Assembly (NCBI GenBank): GCA_029976075.1
Contig: JARKNW010000020.1
Span: 1-64,000 of the forward strand
Origin: Pleomorphomonas sp.
GTDB lineage: Bacteria; Pseudomonadota; Alphaproteobacteria; Rhizobiales; Pleomorphomonadaceae
Direction of reading: 5' to 3'
Length of the DNA stretch: 64,000 nucleotides
The notes below the pieces were generated by a model that saw only the letters and a list, made by a program, of their open reading frames with translations, did no database searches and was not told the DNA's origin. Shown one piece after another: positions 25,886-34,809 of this stretch. Each line of letters begins with the position of its first letter. The first letter of the stretch is position 1. The translations under genes were made by a program, and so were the position numbers.

Positions 25886-26425
25886 ATGAGCGAAGACACT
25901 GCAATAGACGACGTCGAGGTCGAAGAGGCCCCAGAGGACGAAATCATCGTCCTCGCGCAAAAATGGAAGAAAAAGAAGGGCAGTCTCATCATGGCCCTTC
26001 ACGAACTTCAGGGCCGACTTGGTTACGTACCGCGCGAGTCGGCGATGAAGCTCGGGCGCGAAATGGGCGTTCCGCTTGCCAATATCTACGAGGTGCTGAC
26101 CTTCTACAACTATTTCAAGCTGGAGAGTCCGGGGAAATACATCATTTCGGTTTGTACTGGCACTGCCTGCCATATCAAGGGCTCGCCGAAGCTGCTGCAC
26201 GGCATCGAGAACGAGCTCGGCATCAAGGAGGGCGAGAGTACGCCAGATGGTGAGTATCACCTTCAGGGTGTGCGCTGTCTCGGTTGCTGTGGTCTGGCAC
26301 CGCTCGCCTCCGTCAATGGCAAGGTCTACGGCAAGCAGGACGTCACAAACGCGCATGGATTGCTCGAGCAGGTCAAGCAGGACCAGCCGATGCACGTCGC
26401 CGCCGAGTCCGCCGACGCCGAGTAG
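25886..26425 (+). CDS. hydC: [FeFe]-hydrogenase NuoE-like subunit (HydC/HndA)
   Basis: A 179-residue thioredoxin-like [2Fe-2S] protein of the NuoE family. The four cysteine ligands are in CTGTACHIKG and CLGCCGLAP (C-x4-C and C-x3-C), with the helical N-terminal part LIMALHELQGRLGYVPRESA typical of NuoE. The first 20 residues are strongly acidic. It passes electrons between the flavin subunit and its own cluster in trimeric NAD-linked hydrogenases. The next gene starts 43 bases on in the same direction. It could belong to a formate dehydrogenase, but the downstream H-cluster subunit makes hydrogenase the clear assignment. Confidence 0.93.
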   Translation: MSEDTAIDDVEVEEAPEDEIIVLAQKWKKKKGSLIMALHELQGRLGYVPRESAMKLGREMGVPLANIYEVLTFYNYFKLESPGKYIISVCTGTACHIKGSPKLLHGIENELGIKEGESTPDGEYHLQGVRCLGCCGLAPLASVNGKVYGKQDVTNAHGLLEQVKQDQPMHVAAESADAE

Positions 26426-26467
26426 GTCGCCGAAATCGAACCCAACCAGACAAGAAGTAGGACCGTT

Positions 26468-28123
26468 ATGAAGCCGGAAGAGCTTGAAGTGAAAGCTGCC
26501 GCCGAGCTCGCCAAACAGCAGGCGATGGAAGTTCGCCTGGTTTGTTGCTCGAGCACAGGCTGCCAATCATCTGGCGCGGCGGATATCGTCGCGCGTATCA
26601 AGGGCCATCTCACGGAGAAAGGCCTGGACGGCAAGGTGCAGGTTGGCGGCACGGGCTGCATGGGGCTTTGCAGCAAGGGACCGCTGGTGCGCATGACAAC
26701 CAAGGCGCACGAAGATATCCTTTTCAGCGAGATGACGCCGGATCTCGCCACCCGTCTTGTCGACGAGGTGGTCACTCCGATCGCCAACGGTGAGGAGGTC
26801 AAGGACCCGGTCGGGCCGCTTGGCGCCCATGTGGTCGATCTCCACTCCGCCTTTTTCGCCATGCAAGAACGTGTCGTGCTCTCCAACAACGGCCACGCCG
26901 ATCCGGAGAAGCTTGCCGATTATCTCGTCCATGGCGGTTATCAGGGCCTGCGGAAGGCACTGACCATGTCGGCCGAGGAAATCTGCAAGGAAATGCTGGC
27001 GTCCGGTCTGCGTGGACGCGGTGGTGCTGGCTATCCTACCGGTCTCAAATGGGATTTCGCCCGGCGCGTAGAGGCCGACGTCAAGTACGTCATCTGTAAC
27101 GGTGACGAGGGGGATCCGGGCGCATTCATGGATCGCTCGGTGCTGGAAGGCGACCCACATGCGGTGATCGAAGGTATGATGATTGCCGCCCGCGCCATGA
27201 ACGCCACCAACGGCGTGTTCTACATCCGCGCCGAATACCCGCTGGCTGTCGATCGCATCGAGAAAGCCATCCGCCAGGCTCGTCAGGCAGGCCTCGTTGG
27301 TCGCAACATCCTGAACTCCGGGTGGAGTTTCGATTTCGACGTCCGCCTGGGAGCCGGCGCCTTCGTTTGCGGCGAGGAGACTGCCCTGATCGCCTCGGTG
27401 GAAGGCAAGCGCGGTACCCCGCGTCCGCGTCCGCCATTCCCCTCGGTCAAGGGGCTCTGGGGTAAGCCGAGCTGCGTCAACAACGTCGAGACACTCGCCA
27501 ACGTTCCGCGCATTCTGCTCAAGGGAGCTGAGTGGTTCGCCGCCAAGGGGACCGAGAAATCCAAGGGCACCAAGGTGTTCGCCCTGACCGGCAAGATTGC
27601 CCACAACGGGCTCGTCGAGGTGCCGATGGGAATCACCATCCGCGAGATCGTCGAGACGATTGGTGGCGGTACCGGTACGGAGCGCAAGGTAAAGGGCGTG
27701 CAGACCGGTGGCCCATCGGGAGGTATGATCCCGGAAAGTCAGTTCGACACGCCGATTTCCTACGAGCACCTGCAGCAGCTTGGCTCGATGATGGGGTCCG
27801 GCGGTCTCATTGTCATCGATGATCACGATAGCGTCGTCGAGCTCGCCCGATTCTACCTCGACTTCTGCGTCGACGAGTCCTGCGGCAAGTGCGCGCCCTG
27901 CCGCATCGGCGGAACGCAGATGCTGCATCTTCTCGACAAGATCGTTGCCGGTGAAGGCACTGAGGAGGATATCGCGAACATCAGGATGATTGCTCAAGCC
28001 ATGCAGAAGGGCTCGCTTTGCGCCCTCGGCCAGACCGCCCCTAACCCGGTGCTGTCGGCGCTGAAGCATTTCACTTCGGAGTTCACCGAGCGCCTCAAGA
28101 AGCCCGTAGCTGCCGAAGCCTGA
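26468..28123 (+). CDS. hydB: [FeFe]-hydrogenase NuoF-like flavin subunit (HydB; HndB-HndC type fusion)
   Basis: A 551-residue cytoplasmic subunit. Residues about 20-120 are a thioredoxin-like [2Fe-2S] domain (VCCSSTGCQSSGA, GTGCMGLCSKGP). Then comes the NuoF core with the FMN motif GRGGAGYPTGLKW, the NADH-binding stretch LGAGAFVCGEETALI, and the [4Fe-4S] site ESCGKCAPCRIG with a later Cys in GSLCALGQ. The chain ends soon after (ERLKKPVAAEA), so the C-terminal two-[4Fe-4S] ferredoxin domain found in Thermotoga-type HydB is missing. NADH and FMN bind here. The ribosome-binding site is weak but the start fits the family. Confidence 0.94.
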   Translation: MKPEELEVKAAAELAKQQAMEVRLVCCSSTGCQSSGAADIVARIKGHLTEKGLDGKVQVGGTGCMGLCSKGPLVRMTTKAHEDILFSEMTPDLATRLVDEVVTPIANGEEVKDPVGPLGAHVVDLHSAFFAMQERVVLSNNGHADPEKLADYLVHGGYQGLRKALTMSAEEICKEMLASGLRGRGGAGYPTGLKWDFARRVEADVKYVICNGDEGDPGAFMDRSVLEGDPHAVIEGMMIAARAMNATNGVFYIRAEYPLAVDRIEKAIRQARQAGLVGRNILNSGWSFDFDVRLGAGAFVCGEETALIASVEGKRGTPRPRPPFPSVKGLWGKPSCVNNVETLANVPRILLKGAEWFAAKGTEKSKGTKVFALTGKIAHNGLVEVPMGITIREIVETIGGGTGTERKVKGVQTGGPSGGMIPESQFDTPISYEHLQQLGSMMGSGGLIVIDDHDSVVELARFYLDFCVDESCGKCAPCRIGGTQMLHLLDKIVAGEGTEEDIANIRMIAQAMQKGSLCALGQTAPNPVLSALKHFTSEFTERLKKPVAAEA

Positions 28124-28149
28124 TTTCCCGAGATCGAGAAGTGGTCGAA

Positions 28150-29904
28150 ATGACAAATATGATCAACGCTACGATTAATGGCGTGCCTGTGCAGGTTGCA
28201 CCGGGAACCAGTATCCTGGATGCGGCGCGCAAGGTTCACGTGAAGATCCCGACGCTTTGCAAGCATCCGGATCTCGAGGCAACCGGTGCCTGTGGCATTT
28301 GTATCGTTAAGGTGAAAAACACCGGCAAGATGCTCCGCTCGTGCTGCACGCCGCTTGACGAGGGCATGGATATTCTCACGGAGACGCCGGAAATCGTCGA
28401 TGTGAGGCGCGGTGTCCTAGAACTGACGCTGTCACGGCATCCGAACGAGTGCCTGACCTGCCTGCGCAACCAGAACTGCGAACTGCAAGCCCTTGCCGCT
28501 GACTTCGGCATGACATGCTCCGATTTGCCGAGCGTGGTCCCCGACTTGCCGCTCGATACCTCGACCAAGAGCATCGTTCTCGATCCGCGCAAGTGCGTGC
28601 TGTGCGGTCGATGCATCACGGTCTGTCAGCAGCATCAGAATGTCTGGGCGCTGAGTTTCCTCAACCGCGGCTTCAAGACCCGCATCGCCGCCGCCGGCGA
28701 TATTCCGCTGGCCGATTCGCCGTGTGTCCGGTGCGGGCAGTGTTCCGCCCATTGTCCGACCGGAGCCATCGTCGAGTATGACGAGACCGTCGATGTCTGG
28801 AACAAGCTGCAGGATCCGGACGTCTATTGCGTGGTGCAGATTGCTCCCGCCGTCCGCGTTGCCGTTGGCGAGGCTTTCGGCTTCCCGATCGGAGCCAACC
28901 TGACCGGCAAGATCTACGCTTCATTGCGCCGGATGGGCTTCAAGGCCGTGTTCGACACCAACTTCGGTGCCGATCTCACGATCATCGAGGAGGCGTCCGA
29001 GTTCAAGAGCCGCCTGCTGGAGGGAACCGGAGCTCTGCCGCTGATCACCAGTTGCTGTCCGGGCTGGGTCGACTTCATGGAGAAGTTCCATGGCGACATG
29101 ATCGATCATTTCTCAAGCTGCAAGTCACCGCATGAGATGGTCGGAGCGCTGTCCAAGACCTATTACGCGGAGAAGATGGGCATCGATCCAGCCAAGGTCT
29201 TCGTGGTTTCGGTCATGCCCTGCACGGCAAAGAAGTCGGAGATCATCCGGTCCAAGGAAATGAGCTCCTCGGGCTATCAGGATGTTGACGTCTCGCTGAC
29301 CACGCGTGAGTTCGCGCGCATGATCAAGCAGTCGGGTATCGATTTCGTCACCATTCCCGAGGAGCAGCCGGATCACATGTTGGGCGCCTACACGGGCGCC
29401 GGCACCATATTCGGTGCCACTGGCGGCGTGATGGAAGCCGCGCTCCGGACGGCCCATTATTATGTCACCGGCCATGACGCTCCGCGCGTTGACTTCGAGA
29501 TGACCCGCGGTCTTGAGGGCGTCAAGGAGGGCAAGCTCACCGTTGCCGGCAAGGAGATCCGCGTTGCGGTGGCTCATGGCCTCGCCAATGTGGAGCAGGT
29601 ACTCGAAAAGGTGCGTGCGGCTCGTGAAGCCGGCGAGGAGCTTCCCTATCACTTCATCGAAGTGATGGCTTGCGCCGGCGGTTGTGTCGGCGGCGGCGGG
29701 CAGCCCTATGGAGCCACAAACGAGCTGCGCACCAAGCGCGCCGCTGGCCTGTATCAGGAAGACCAGGCAGGGCTTTGGCGGTGCTCGCACCATAACCCCT
29801 ACATCAAGGAACTCTACGCCGAGTTCCTCGGTGAGATCGGTGGTCACAAGGCTCATGAGCTTTTGCACACCGGTTACCAGGTGCTACCCGAGTACAAGCG
29901 CTAA
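28150..29904 (+). CDS. hydA: [FeFe]-hydrogenase catalytic subunit (HydA/HndD, group A)
   Basis: A 584-residue enzyme that makes or consumes H2. Domain order: N-terminal [2Fe-2S] ferredoxin (IPTLCKHPDLEATGACGICIV), a His-Cys3 [4Fe-4S] site (HPNECLTCLRNQNCELQ), two [4Fe-4S] motifs (CVLCGRCITVC and CVRCGQCSAHCP), then the H-cluster domain with L1 TSCCPGW near residue 300, L2 MPCTAKKSE near 356 and L3 EVMACAGGCVGGGGQP near 504. The small-subunit-like helical tail is fused at the C-terminus. GTG at 28141 is an alternative start, but ATG 28150 sits 8 bases after GAGAAG. The HydE/F/G maturases are not in this window. Confidence 0.96.
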   Translation: MTNMINATINGVPVQVAPGTSILDAARKVHVKIPTLCKHPDLEATGACGICIVKVKNTGKMLRSCCTPLDEGMDILTETPEIVDVRRGVLELTLSRHPNECLTCLRNQNCELQALAADFGMTCSDLPSVVPDLPLDTSTKSIVLDPRKCVLCGRCITVCQQHQNVWALSFLNRGFKTRIAAAGDIPLADSPCVRCGQCSAHCPTGAIVEYDETVDVWNKLQDPDVYCVVQIAPAVRVAVGEAFGFPIGANLTGKIYASLRRMGFKAVFDTNFGADLTIIEEASEFKSRLLEGTGALPLITSCCPGWVDFMEKFHGDMIDHFSSCKSPHEMVGALSKTYYAEKMGIDPAKVFVVSVMPCTAKKSEIIRSKEMSSSGYQDVDVSLTTREFARMIKQSGIDFVTIPEEQPDHMLGAYTGAGTIFGATGGVMEAALRTAHYYVTGHDAPRVDFEMTRGLEGVKEGKLTVAGKEIRVAVAHGLANVEQVLEKVRAAREAGEELPYHFIEVMACAGGCVGGGGQPYGATNELRTKRAAGLYQEDQAGLWRCSHHNPYIKELYAEFLGEIGGHKAHELLHTGYQVLPEYKR

Positions 29905-29930
29905 GAATATCATCCGCAAATCGCCAACGT

Positions 29931-29970
29931 ACAACCGCAGCAGATGGCATCTGCTGCGGTTGTTTCGTTT
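29931..29970 (+). terminator. Intrinsic terminator of the hydrogenase operon
   Basis: ACAACCGCAGCAGAT and ATCTGCTGCGGTTGT are perfect 15-bp arms with a GGC loop, followed by TTCGTTT, 26 bases after the hydA stop. Confidence 0.9.
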
Positions 29971-30853
29971 CGGAGGCATCGCTTCTGGAGCATGGCACTT
30001 TCGGTCCGCGATCAAGCGAGACGGGGCTCTCCCAATCAACCTGCACGCTCGTCTCTCCAAGGCCCTCGGTTCTGCTTCAGTCGTTGCCGAAGAGACGGTT
30101 ATTGGTCCTGCGAAACAACCGCTTCATGGCCGCGGAACGACCGCGTCGGATGCTCGCAGGCATTTACTCCAGTTCGCGATGCGGGGATAAGTATATTTTG
30201 AAATATACTTTCACTGACGGTGGGGCGAATTGGGTGGATCGATAGCGTTCCGCAAAACAAAGAAATTAATCATGCAGATTAATTCCATGCGAGTGAGAAT
30301 AAAGTGTCGATAAGCCGTTTTTATCGATATATTCGCGTTTAGTTCTCTATGAATTGTTTATGTATGAAGTGGAGTACTGTAACGGAACGAAGATTGACAT
30401 GTCCCGGTTGTGCGCAGCGCGCCGCGCAAATGCTCAGACCAAGAGCAGACGCTCACCATCGCTCAATATGTTGCTCGGTTGATGATGAGCATCTTCTCAC
30501 CGGGCGAGGGGTAAATGGTTGGTTTCCGCCCCCAAACGGACACTTGGGTGTGGTTTTTGGGATTTTTGTATCATTTTGCATGTCATTTTAGCCCGTAAGA
30601 ACGCGAACAAACGCTCATTCGTGTTGACATCCGGTCGGGCCAAGCGCAGCGTTTCCTCAAACAACAAGCGCGGCATGGAAGGCTGCGTTAGGGAAGGAAA
30701 TGGGTCGCTAGGTCCACGTGCAAAGACGTGCCGGCGAACGGCTTGCCAATACGAAAAACAATGACCGCTGGCGTTTGCGCGTGAGCGGCAACGGGCAGGT
30801 GCGTCTGGCGTAATCGCCGGTTGATAAAGATAAGCTTAGGGTGGAGACAACCA
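29971..30853. other. Long untranslated, palindrome-rich region before the first dhaK
   Basis: Nearly 900 bases with no convincing gene. Three inverted repeats lie close together: AAGTATATTT-TG-AAATATACTT (30189-30210), AATTAATC-N5-GATTAATT (30264-30284) and TCGATAA-N7-TTATCGA (30307-30327). TTGACAT occurs at 30394-30400 and 30624-30630, and the same heptamer lies before the transporter operon (36484) and the second kinase operon (45952). The region is AT-rich compared with its surroundings. It probably holds the promoters and operators of the kinase operon. Confidence 0.5.
30189..30210. promoter_or_regulatory. 22-bp palindrome, putative operator
   Basis: AAGTATATTT-TG-AAATATACTT is perfect over 10+10 bases. 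It lies about 640 bases before the kinase start and 226 bases after the hydrogenase terminator stem. The size and symmetry suit a dimeric regulator; which one is unknown. Confidence 0.5.
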
Positions 30854-31849
30854 ATGAATAGAATTTTCAATGACCCTGATCTCATGGTCGAAGACGCTGT
30901 CAGCGGCTACGTGAAGGCGCATGGTGATCTGGTGTCGGCGACGGCAAATCCGCGCGTCATCAAGGTCAAGTCGGCCCCCAAGGCTGGCAAGGTCGGCGTG
31001 GTGACCGGAGGTGGCTCTGGTCACGAACCGGCATTCCTCGGCTATGTCGGTGAGGACATGGTCGATGCCGTTGCGATTGGCGAGATCTTTTCTTCTCCAA
31101 CGGCCCAGGCTTTCCTTGACGCGTTCAAGGCCAGCAACGGTGGCGCGGGTGTTGCCTGCCTCTATGGTAACTACGCCGGCGACAACATGAATGTGAAAAT
31201 GGCCGTCAAGATGGCTGCCAAGGAGGGCATCACCGTCAAGACCGTCGTCGCCAACGACGACGTTGCGTCCGCCCCGAAGGATGAACTGGCCAAGCGCCGT
31301 GGCGTCGCCGGTGAGATCCTCATGTGGAAGGTTGGCGCCGCACGGGCTGCCGAGGGTGGCAATCTCGACGAAGTCATAGCGGCTGCGCAGAAGGCCATCG
31401 ACAACACGCGTTCGATCGGTATCGGTCTCAGCCCCTGCACGATCGTCGCCGTCGGCCATCCCAACTTCCAGATCAAGGATGGCGAGATGGAAGTGGGCAT
31501 CGGCCATCATGGCGAGCCCGGCGTGTCGGTGATGAAGACCAAGCCCGCGGCCGAGATGGCCGACATGATGCTGGACTACGTGCTGCCCGACCTGCCGTTC
31601 GCCGAGGGCGACAAGGTGGCCGTTCTGTTGTCCGGTCTGGGCGCAACACCGATCATGGAGCTCTATATTCTCTACGATCGCATTGCCGAGGTGCTCGGAA
31701 AGAAAAAGATCGAGATTAAGCATAACTTCGTCGGCAATTACTTCACGTCTTTGGAGATGATGGGAGCAACGCTCACCGTCATGCGTCTCGACGACGAACT
31801 CGATCGGCTGCTGGCCCGTCCGGCCCGTTCGATCGGTCTCGTGAAGTAA
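30854..31849 (+). CDS. dhaK: Dihydroxyacetone/erythrulose kinase subunit DhaK, set 1
   Basis: A 331-residue substrate-binding subunit of a Dha kinase. The N-terminal motif GVVTGGGSGHEPAFLGYVG and GNYAGDNMNVKMA are family signatures, and GIGHHGEPG places the covalent substrate-binding histidine at His218/219, as in E. coli DhaK. The start MNRIFNDP has GGTGGAGA upstream. It is followed 14 bases later by its DhaL partner, so the enzyme is a two-subunit, ATP-dependent kinase with no phosphotransfer subunit. Dihydroxyacetone is the classic substrate; next to a threitol/erythritol dehydrogenase, L- or D-erythrulose is more likely here (inference). Confidence 0.9.
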   Translation: MNRIFNDPDLMVEDAVSGYVKAHGDLVSATANPRVIKVKSAPKAGKVGVVTGGGSGHEPAFLGYVGEDMVDAVAIGEIFSSPTAQAFLDAFKASNGGAGVACLYGNYAGDNMNVKMAVKMAAKEGITVKTVVANDDVASAPKDELAKRRGVAGEILMWKVGAARAAEGGNLDEVIAAAQKAIDNTRSIGIGLSPCTIVAVGHPNFQIKDGEMEVGIGHHGEPGVSVMKTKPAAEMADMMLDYVLPDLPFAEGDKVAVLLSGLGATPIMELYILYDRIAEVLGKKKIEIKHNFVGNYFTSLEMMGATLTVMRLDDELDRLLARPARSIGLVK

Positions 31850-31863
31850 GGGAGGGCGAAATC

Positions 31864-32502
31864 GTGAACCTACCTGTTAGTGAGGCCGGCTTCCTGGTCA
31901 CCGACCTCGTCAAGGCAATCGTTGCCGAGCGCGATCATCTCAGTGAGATCGATGGTGCCATCGGCGACGGTGACCATGGCGTGAACATGGCCAAGGGGTT
32001 CCATCTCTGTGCCCAGGCGCTTGGCTCGCCGACGCCTGGCCTGAAGGACAGCCTCGGCATCCTCGGCAACACGCTGATGGCCGGTATCGGAGGCTCCATG
32101 GGGCCGCTCTATGGTACCTTCTTCAATGAGATGGCCGACTCCCTCGACGCCAACGGCAATCTCGATGCCGTCGCGTTTGGCCGGATGATCCGTGCAGGTC
32201 TTGACGGCGTGCTGGACATCGGCGGTGCCAAGCCGGGCGACAAGACGCTGCTCGACACCCTGGTCCCGGCGGTGGAAGCCTTCGAAGCGGCCGTGTCGGC
32301 AGGCAAGCCCTACAAGGCGGCCCTCGATGACATGACCGAGGCTGCCCGCAAGGGGCGTGACTCAACCGTCGGCATGATCGCAAAGGTGGGACGGGCGAGC
32401 CGTCTCGGTGAGCGGTCGCGCGGCGTCATGGATGCCGGTTCGGCGTCTTGTTGCGTCATTCTGGAAACGCTTGCCGCCAGCGTCGTGTCGAAGATCAGCT
32501 GA
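31864..32502 (+). CDS. dhaL: Dihydroxyacetone/erythrulose kinase subunit DhaL, set 1
   Basis: A 212-residue ATP-binding subunit. IDGAIGDGDHGVNMAKG carries the aspartates that hold Mg-ADP, GGSMGPLYGTFF the nucleotide phosphate loop, and MDAGSASC a late conserved turn. The start is GTG, preceded by GGGAGGG. It works with the DhaK protein encoded directly upstream. The companion set at 46047-47687 is clearly paralogous but diverged, which suggests different stereoisomers as substrates. Confidence 0.9.
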   Translation: MNLPVSEAGFLVTDLVKAIVAERDHLSEIDGAIGDGDHGVNMAKGFHLCAQALGSPTPGLKDSLGILGNTLMAGIGGSMGPLYGTFFNEMADSLDANGNLDAVAFGRMIRAGLDGVLDIGGAKPGDKTLLDTLVPAVEAFEAAVSAGKPYKAALDDMTEAARKGRDSTVGMIAKVGRASRLGERSRGVMDAGSASCCVILETLAASVVSKIS

Positions 32503-32656
32503 GACAATCGGTAGCTGCGCCTGGGCTTCGGGCAGGAGAGTGGTCGCGACAGGTTGAGCGCGGTCAGAAGCCAGTACGCAGCTGACATTTGCACCAAGCA
32601 GGCGGGCGTCTCCAAAGGCGAGACGTCACGCCGCTAACCCCCTCAGGGAGGATGGA

Positions 32657-33772
32657 ATGAATATTGTAAAGCATGCCCACTCGATCTCGCTTGGTGAGCT
32701 TCCGGCGAAAATGGATGCCGTCGTCGCCTATGCGCCCGGTGACTTCCGCTTCACGCAGGTCGACGTCCCCCGCGCCGGCCCGGATGAGATCATCATCAAG
32801 GTCGAAGGTTGCGGTATCTGCGCTGGCGACATCAAGAGCTATGACGGCGCTCCGTCCTTCTGGGGTGACAAGGATCAGCCCGCCTACATCAAGGCGCCGA
32901 TGATTCCTGGGCATGAATTTGTCGGCATTGCCGTCGAACTGGGTGAGAACGTCGCCGCCGAGGGCAAGTACAAGCTCGGCGAGCGTCTGATCTCCGAACA
33001 GATCGTGCCGTGCGGTCATTGCCGCTTCTGCCAGCGCGGCGAGTATTGGATGTGCGAGAAGCACGACGTCTACGGCTTCCAGACCAACGTCAATGGAGCC
33101 ATGGCTGCCTACATGCGCTTCCCCAAGGAATCGCGGACCCATAAGGTACCCAACGATTTGCCGCTGGAGAAGGCGGTTCTGGTGGAGCCCTATGCCTGCT
33201 CGGCGCATGCGGTCAATCGCGGCAACGTTCAGTTCGACGATGTCGTGGTTCTTTCCGGTGCCGGTACGCTGGGCCTTGGTATGGTTGGTGCCCTTCGGTT
33301 GAAGAACCCCAAGAAGCTGATCGTTCTTGATGGCAAGGAAGACCGGCTCGAGCTTGCCAAGAAGTTCGGTGCCGACATGGTTCTTAATCCGTTCAAGGTG
33401 GACGTTGACAAGATCGTCAAGGATCTGACCGACGGCTATGGCTGCGACGTCTACATCGAGGCGACCGGACATCCGTCGAGCGTTCTGCAGGGTCTCAAGA
33501 TGATCCGCAAGCTCGGTCGTTTCGTCGAGTTCAGCGTGTTCAGCCACGACGTCACCTGCGATTGGTCGATCATCTCCGACCGCAAGGAACTGGATGTGCT
33601 TGGCGCCCATCTCAGCCCCTATGTCTATCCGTTCGTTATTGACGCCATCGCCGACGGTCGTCTGCCGACCGAGGGAGTGGTGACCCACAAGATGGCGCTC
33701 AAGGATTACGACGACGGCTTCAAGATGATGAAGAAGGGCGACAAGTCCCTCAAGATCATGTTGGTGCCCTGA
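32657..33772 (+). CDS. eltD: Zinc alcohol dehydrogenase, probable L-threitol/erythritol dehydrogenase (EltD-like)
   Basis: A 371-residue medium-chain dehydrogenase. Catalytic zinc ligands are Cys55 (GCGICAGD) and His86/Glu87 (PGHEF). The structural zinc site is complete (VPCGHCRFCQRGEYWMC), and the NAD-binding turn is GAGTLGLGMVG. Long stretches resemble EltD of Mycobacterium smegmatis: ICAGDIKSYDGAPSFWGD, PMIPGHEFVG and VTCDWSIISDRKELDVLGAH (resemblance recalled, not searched). EltD oxidises erythritol and L-threitol to L-erythrulose, which fits the kinase genes directly upstream. It is the third gene of the dhaK-dhaL operon, with a hairpin after its stop. Confidence 0.86.
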   Translation: MNIVKHAHSISLGELPAKMDAVVAYAPGDFRFTQVDVPRAGPDEIIIKVEGCGICAGDIKSYDGAPSFWGDKDQPAYIKAPMIPGHEFVGIAVELGENVAAEGKYKLGERLISEQIVPCGHCRFCQRGEYWMCEKHDVYGFQTNVNGAMAAYMRFPKESRTHKVPNDLPLEKAVLVEPYACSAHAVNRGNVQFDDVVVLSGAGTLGLGMVGALRLKNPKKLIVLDGKEDRLELAKKFGADMVLNPFKVDVDKIVKDLTDGYGCDVYIEATGHPSSVLQGLKMIRKLGRFVEFSVFSHDVTCDWSIISDRKELDVLGAHLSPYVYPFVIDAIADGRLPTEGVVTHKMALKDYDDGFKMMKKGDKSLKIMLVP

Positions 33773-33782
33773 TGGAAATCGC

Positions 33783-33805
33783 GGTGGGCGGCATGTCCGC
33801 CCACC
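33783..33805 (+). terminator. Hairpin after the dhaK-dhaL-eltD operon
   Basis: GGTGGGCGG and CCGCCCACC form a perfect 9-bp stem with a 5-base loop 10 bases after the dehydrogenase stop. No T-run follows. A second small stem, GGCCTG-CCAA-CAGGCC, lies at 33880-33895. Confidence 0.6.
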
Positions 33806-33987
33806 AAGGGACATGTGTCGCCTTGCCCCGATCGGAAGGGCAGGGCGACGCTTCTCTGAAGCGAAATGAGATTTGCAGAGGCCTGCCAACAGGCCGGTTC
33901 GTGACAGCCGGTGTCGGGGGCGTGATGATGAAAGACGCCGCTGCCAGATTTTCCTTCGGTCAGTTGTTCAGTCAGGCAGGCGCCCGG

Positions 33988-34809
33988 TCACTCGATATCG
34001 GTGGCGTCCACGATGTGCAGTTGCACGTTGCTCTTGCGCAGCAGCTCGGCCTCCGCCGGCGGAATGCCGGAATCGGTGATCACCGTATCGAACTCGTTGA
34101 GGCCAGCCAGGCGGATCAAGGCGGTAATACCGAACTTGGAGCTGTCCACCAGCAGAACACGGCGATCGACGGCTTCCATCAGCGCCCGCTTGGTTCGAAC
34201 CACGTCTTCCTGTTGATGGTACGCGACGGATCCGAGGATGGTCGAGGTCGACATGAACAGGGTGTTTGCCCGCAGTGTCGAGACGGTCTTCTCGCAGAGA
34301 TAGCCGAAGAAGGCATTGAAACGCGAGTTGTAATGGCCGCCGAGACAGATGGTCTCGATGCCGTGCGCTTCCTTCAATGTGTCGATGACGGTGAGGCTGT
34401 TGGTGATAACGGTCAGCGGCTTGCAACCGACGATCAGCGGCGCCATCCGGGATACGGTGGTGGAATCGTCGAGAATGATGGCCTGTCCGGGCTCCACCAT
34501 CTCGATGGCGGCGCGGGCGATGGCCTCCTTCTCCGCGTCGGCCAGACGCGAGCGATAAAGGATGGTGCTCTCGACCAGGCTCGAGGAGTGCACGGTGACG
34601 CCACCGTGAACGCGTCGGACGATCCCCTGCTCTTCGAGAATCTTGAGGTCGCGATGAACGGTCATTCGGCTGACGCCGAAATGATTGGCCAACTCATCGA
34701 CCTGAGCGGAGCCGACAGGCAGGAGATACTCGAGAAGCGCCTTGCGCCGCCCTTCCGGTCCGGACGACGGCTTTACCACGCCTCGGCGTCGGTCATGTTC
34801 GATATCCAC
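33988..34809 (-). CDS. DeoR-family transcriptional regulator 1
   Basis: A 273-residue DeoR/GlpR-type repressor. The N-terminal helix-turn-helix is RRKALLEYLLPVGSAQVDELANHFGVSRMTVHRDLKILEEQGIVRRVHGG. The C-terminal sugar-phosphate sensor domain contains LDDSTTVSRMAP, ICLGGHYNSRFNAFFG and LLVDSSKFG, the usual ligand site of the family. The start is GTG with GAGGAGGA upstream. It is closely similar to the regulator at 48674-49477. It is divergent from transaldolase and convergent with eltD. It likely senses an intermediate such as an erythrulose or erythrose phosphate and controls the surrounding operons; the ligand is inferred. Confidence 0.92.
   Translation of the reverse strand: MDIEHDRRRGVVKPSSGPEGRRKALLEYLLPVGSAQVDELANHFGVSRMTVHRDLKILEEQGIVRRVHGGVTVHSSSLVESTILYRSRLADAEKEAIARAAIEMVEPGQAIILDDSTTVSRMAPLIVGCKPLTVITNSLTVIDTLKEAHGIETICLGGHYNSRFNAFFGYLCEKTVSTLRANTLFMSTSTILGSVAYHQQEDVVRTKRALMEAVDRRVLLVDSSKFGITALIRLAGLNEFDTVITDSGIPPAEAELLRKSNVQLHIVDATDIE

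Noticed and set aside
26567..28156. A 529-codon minus-strand open frame opposite hydB
   Set aside because: No domain is visible, while the plus strand carries every NuoF motif.
25886..29904. Reading the hydrogenase genes as part of respiratory complex I or a formate dehydrogenase
   Set aside because: The third gene has all three H-cluster motifs and there is no other complex I or formate dehydrogenase gene nearby.
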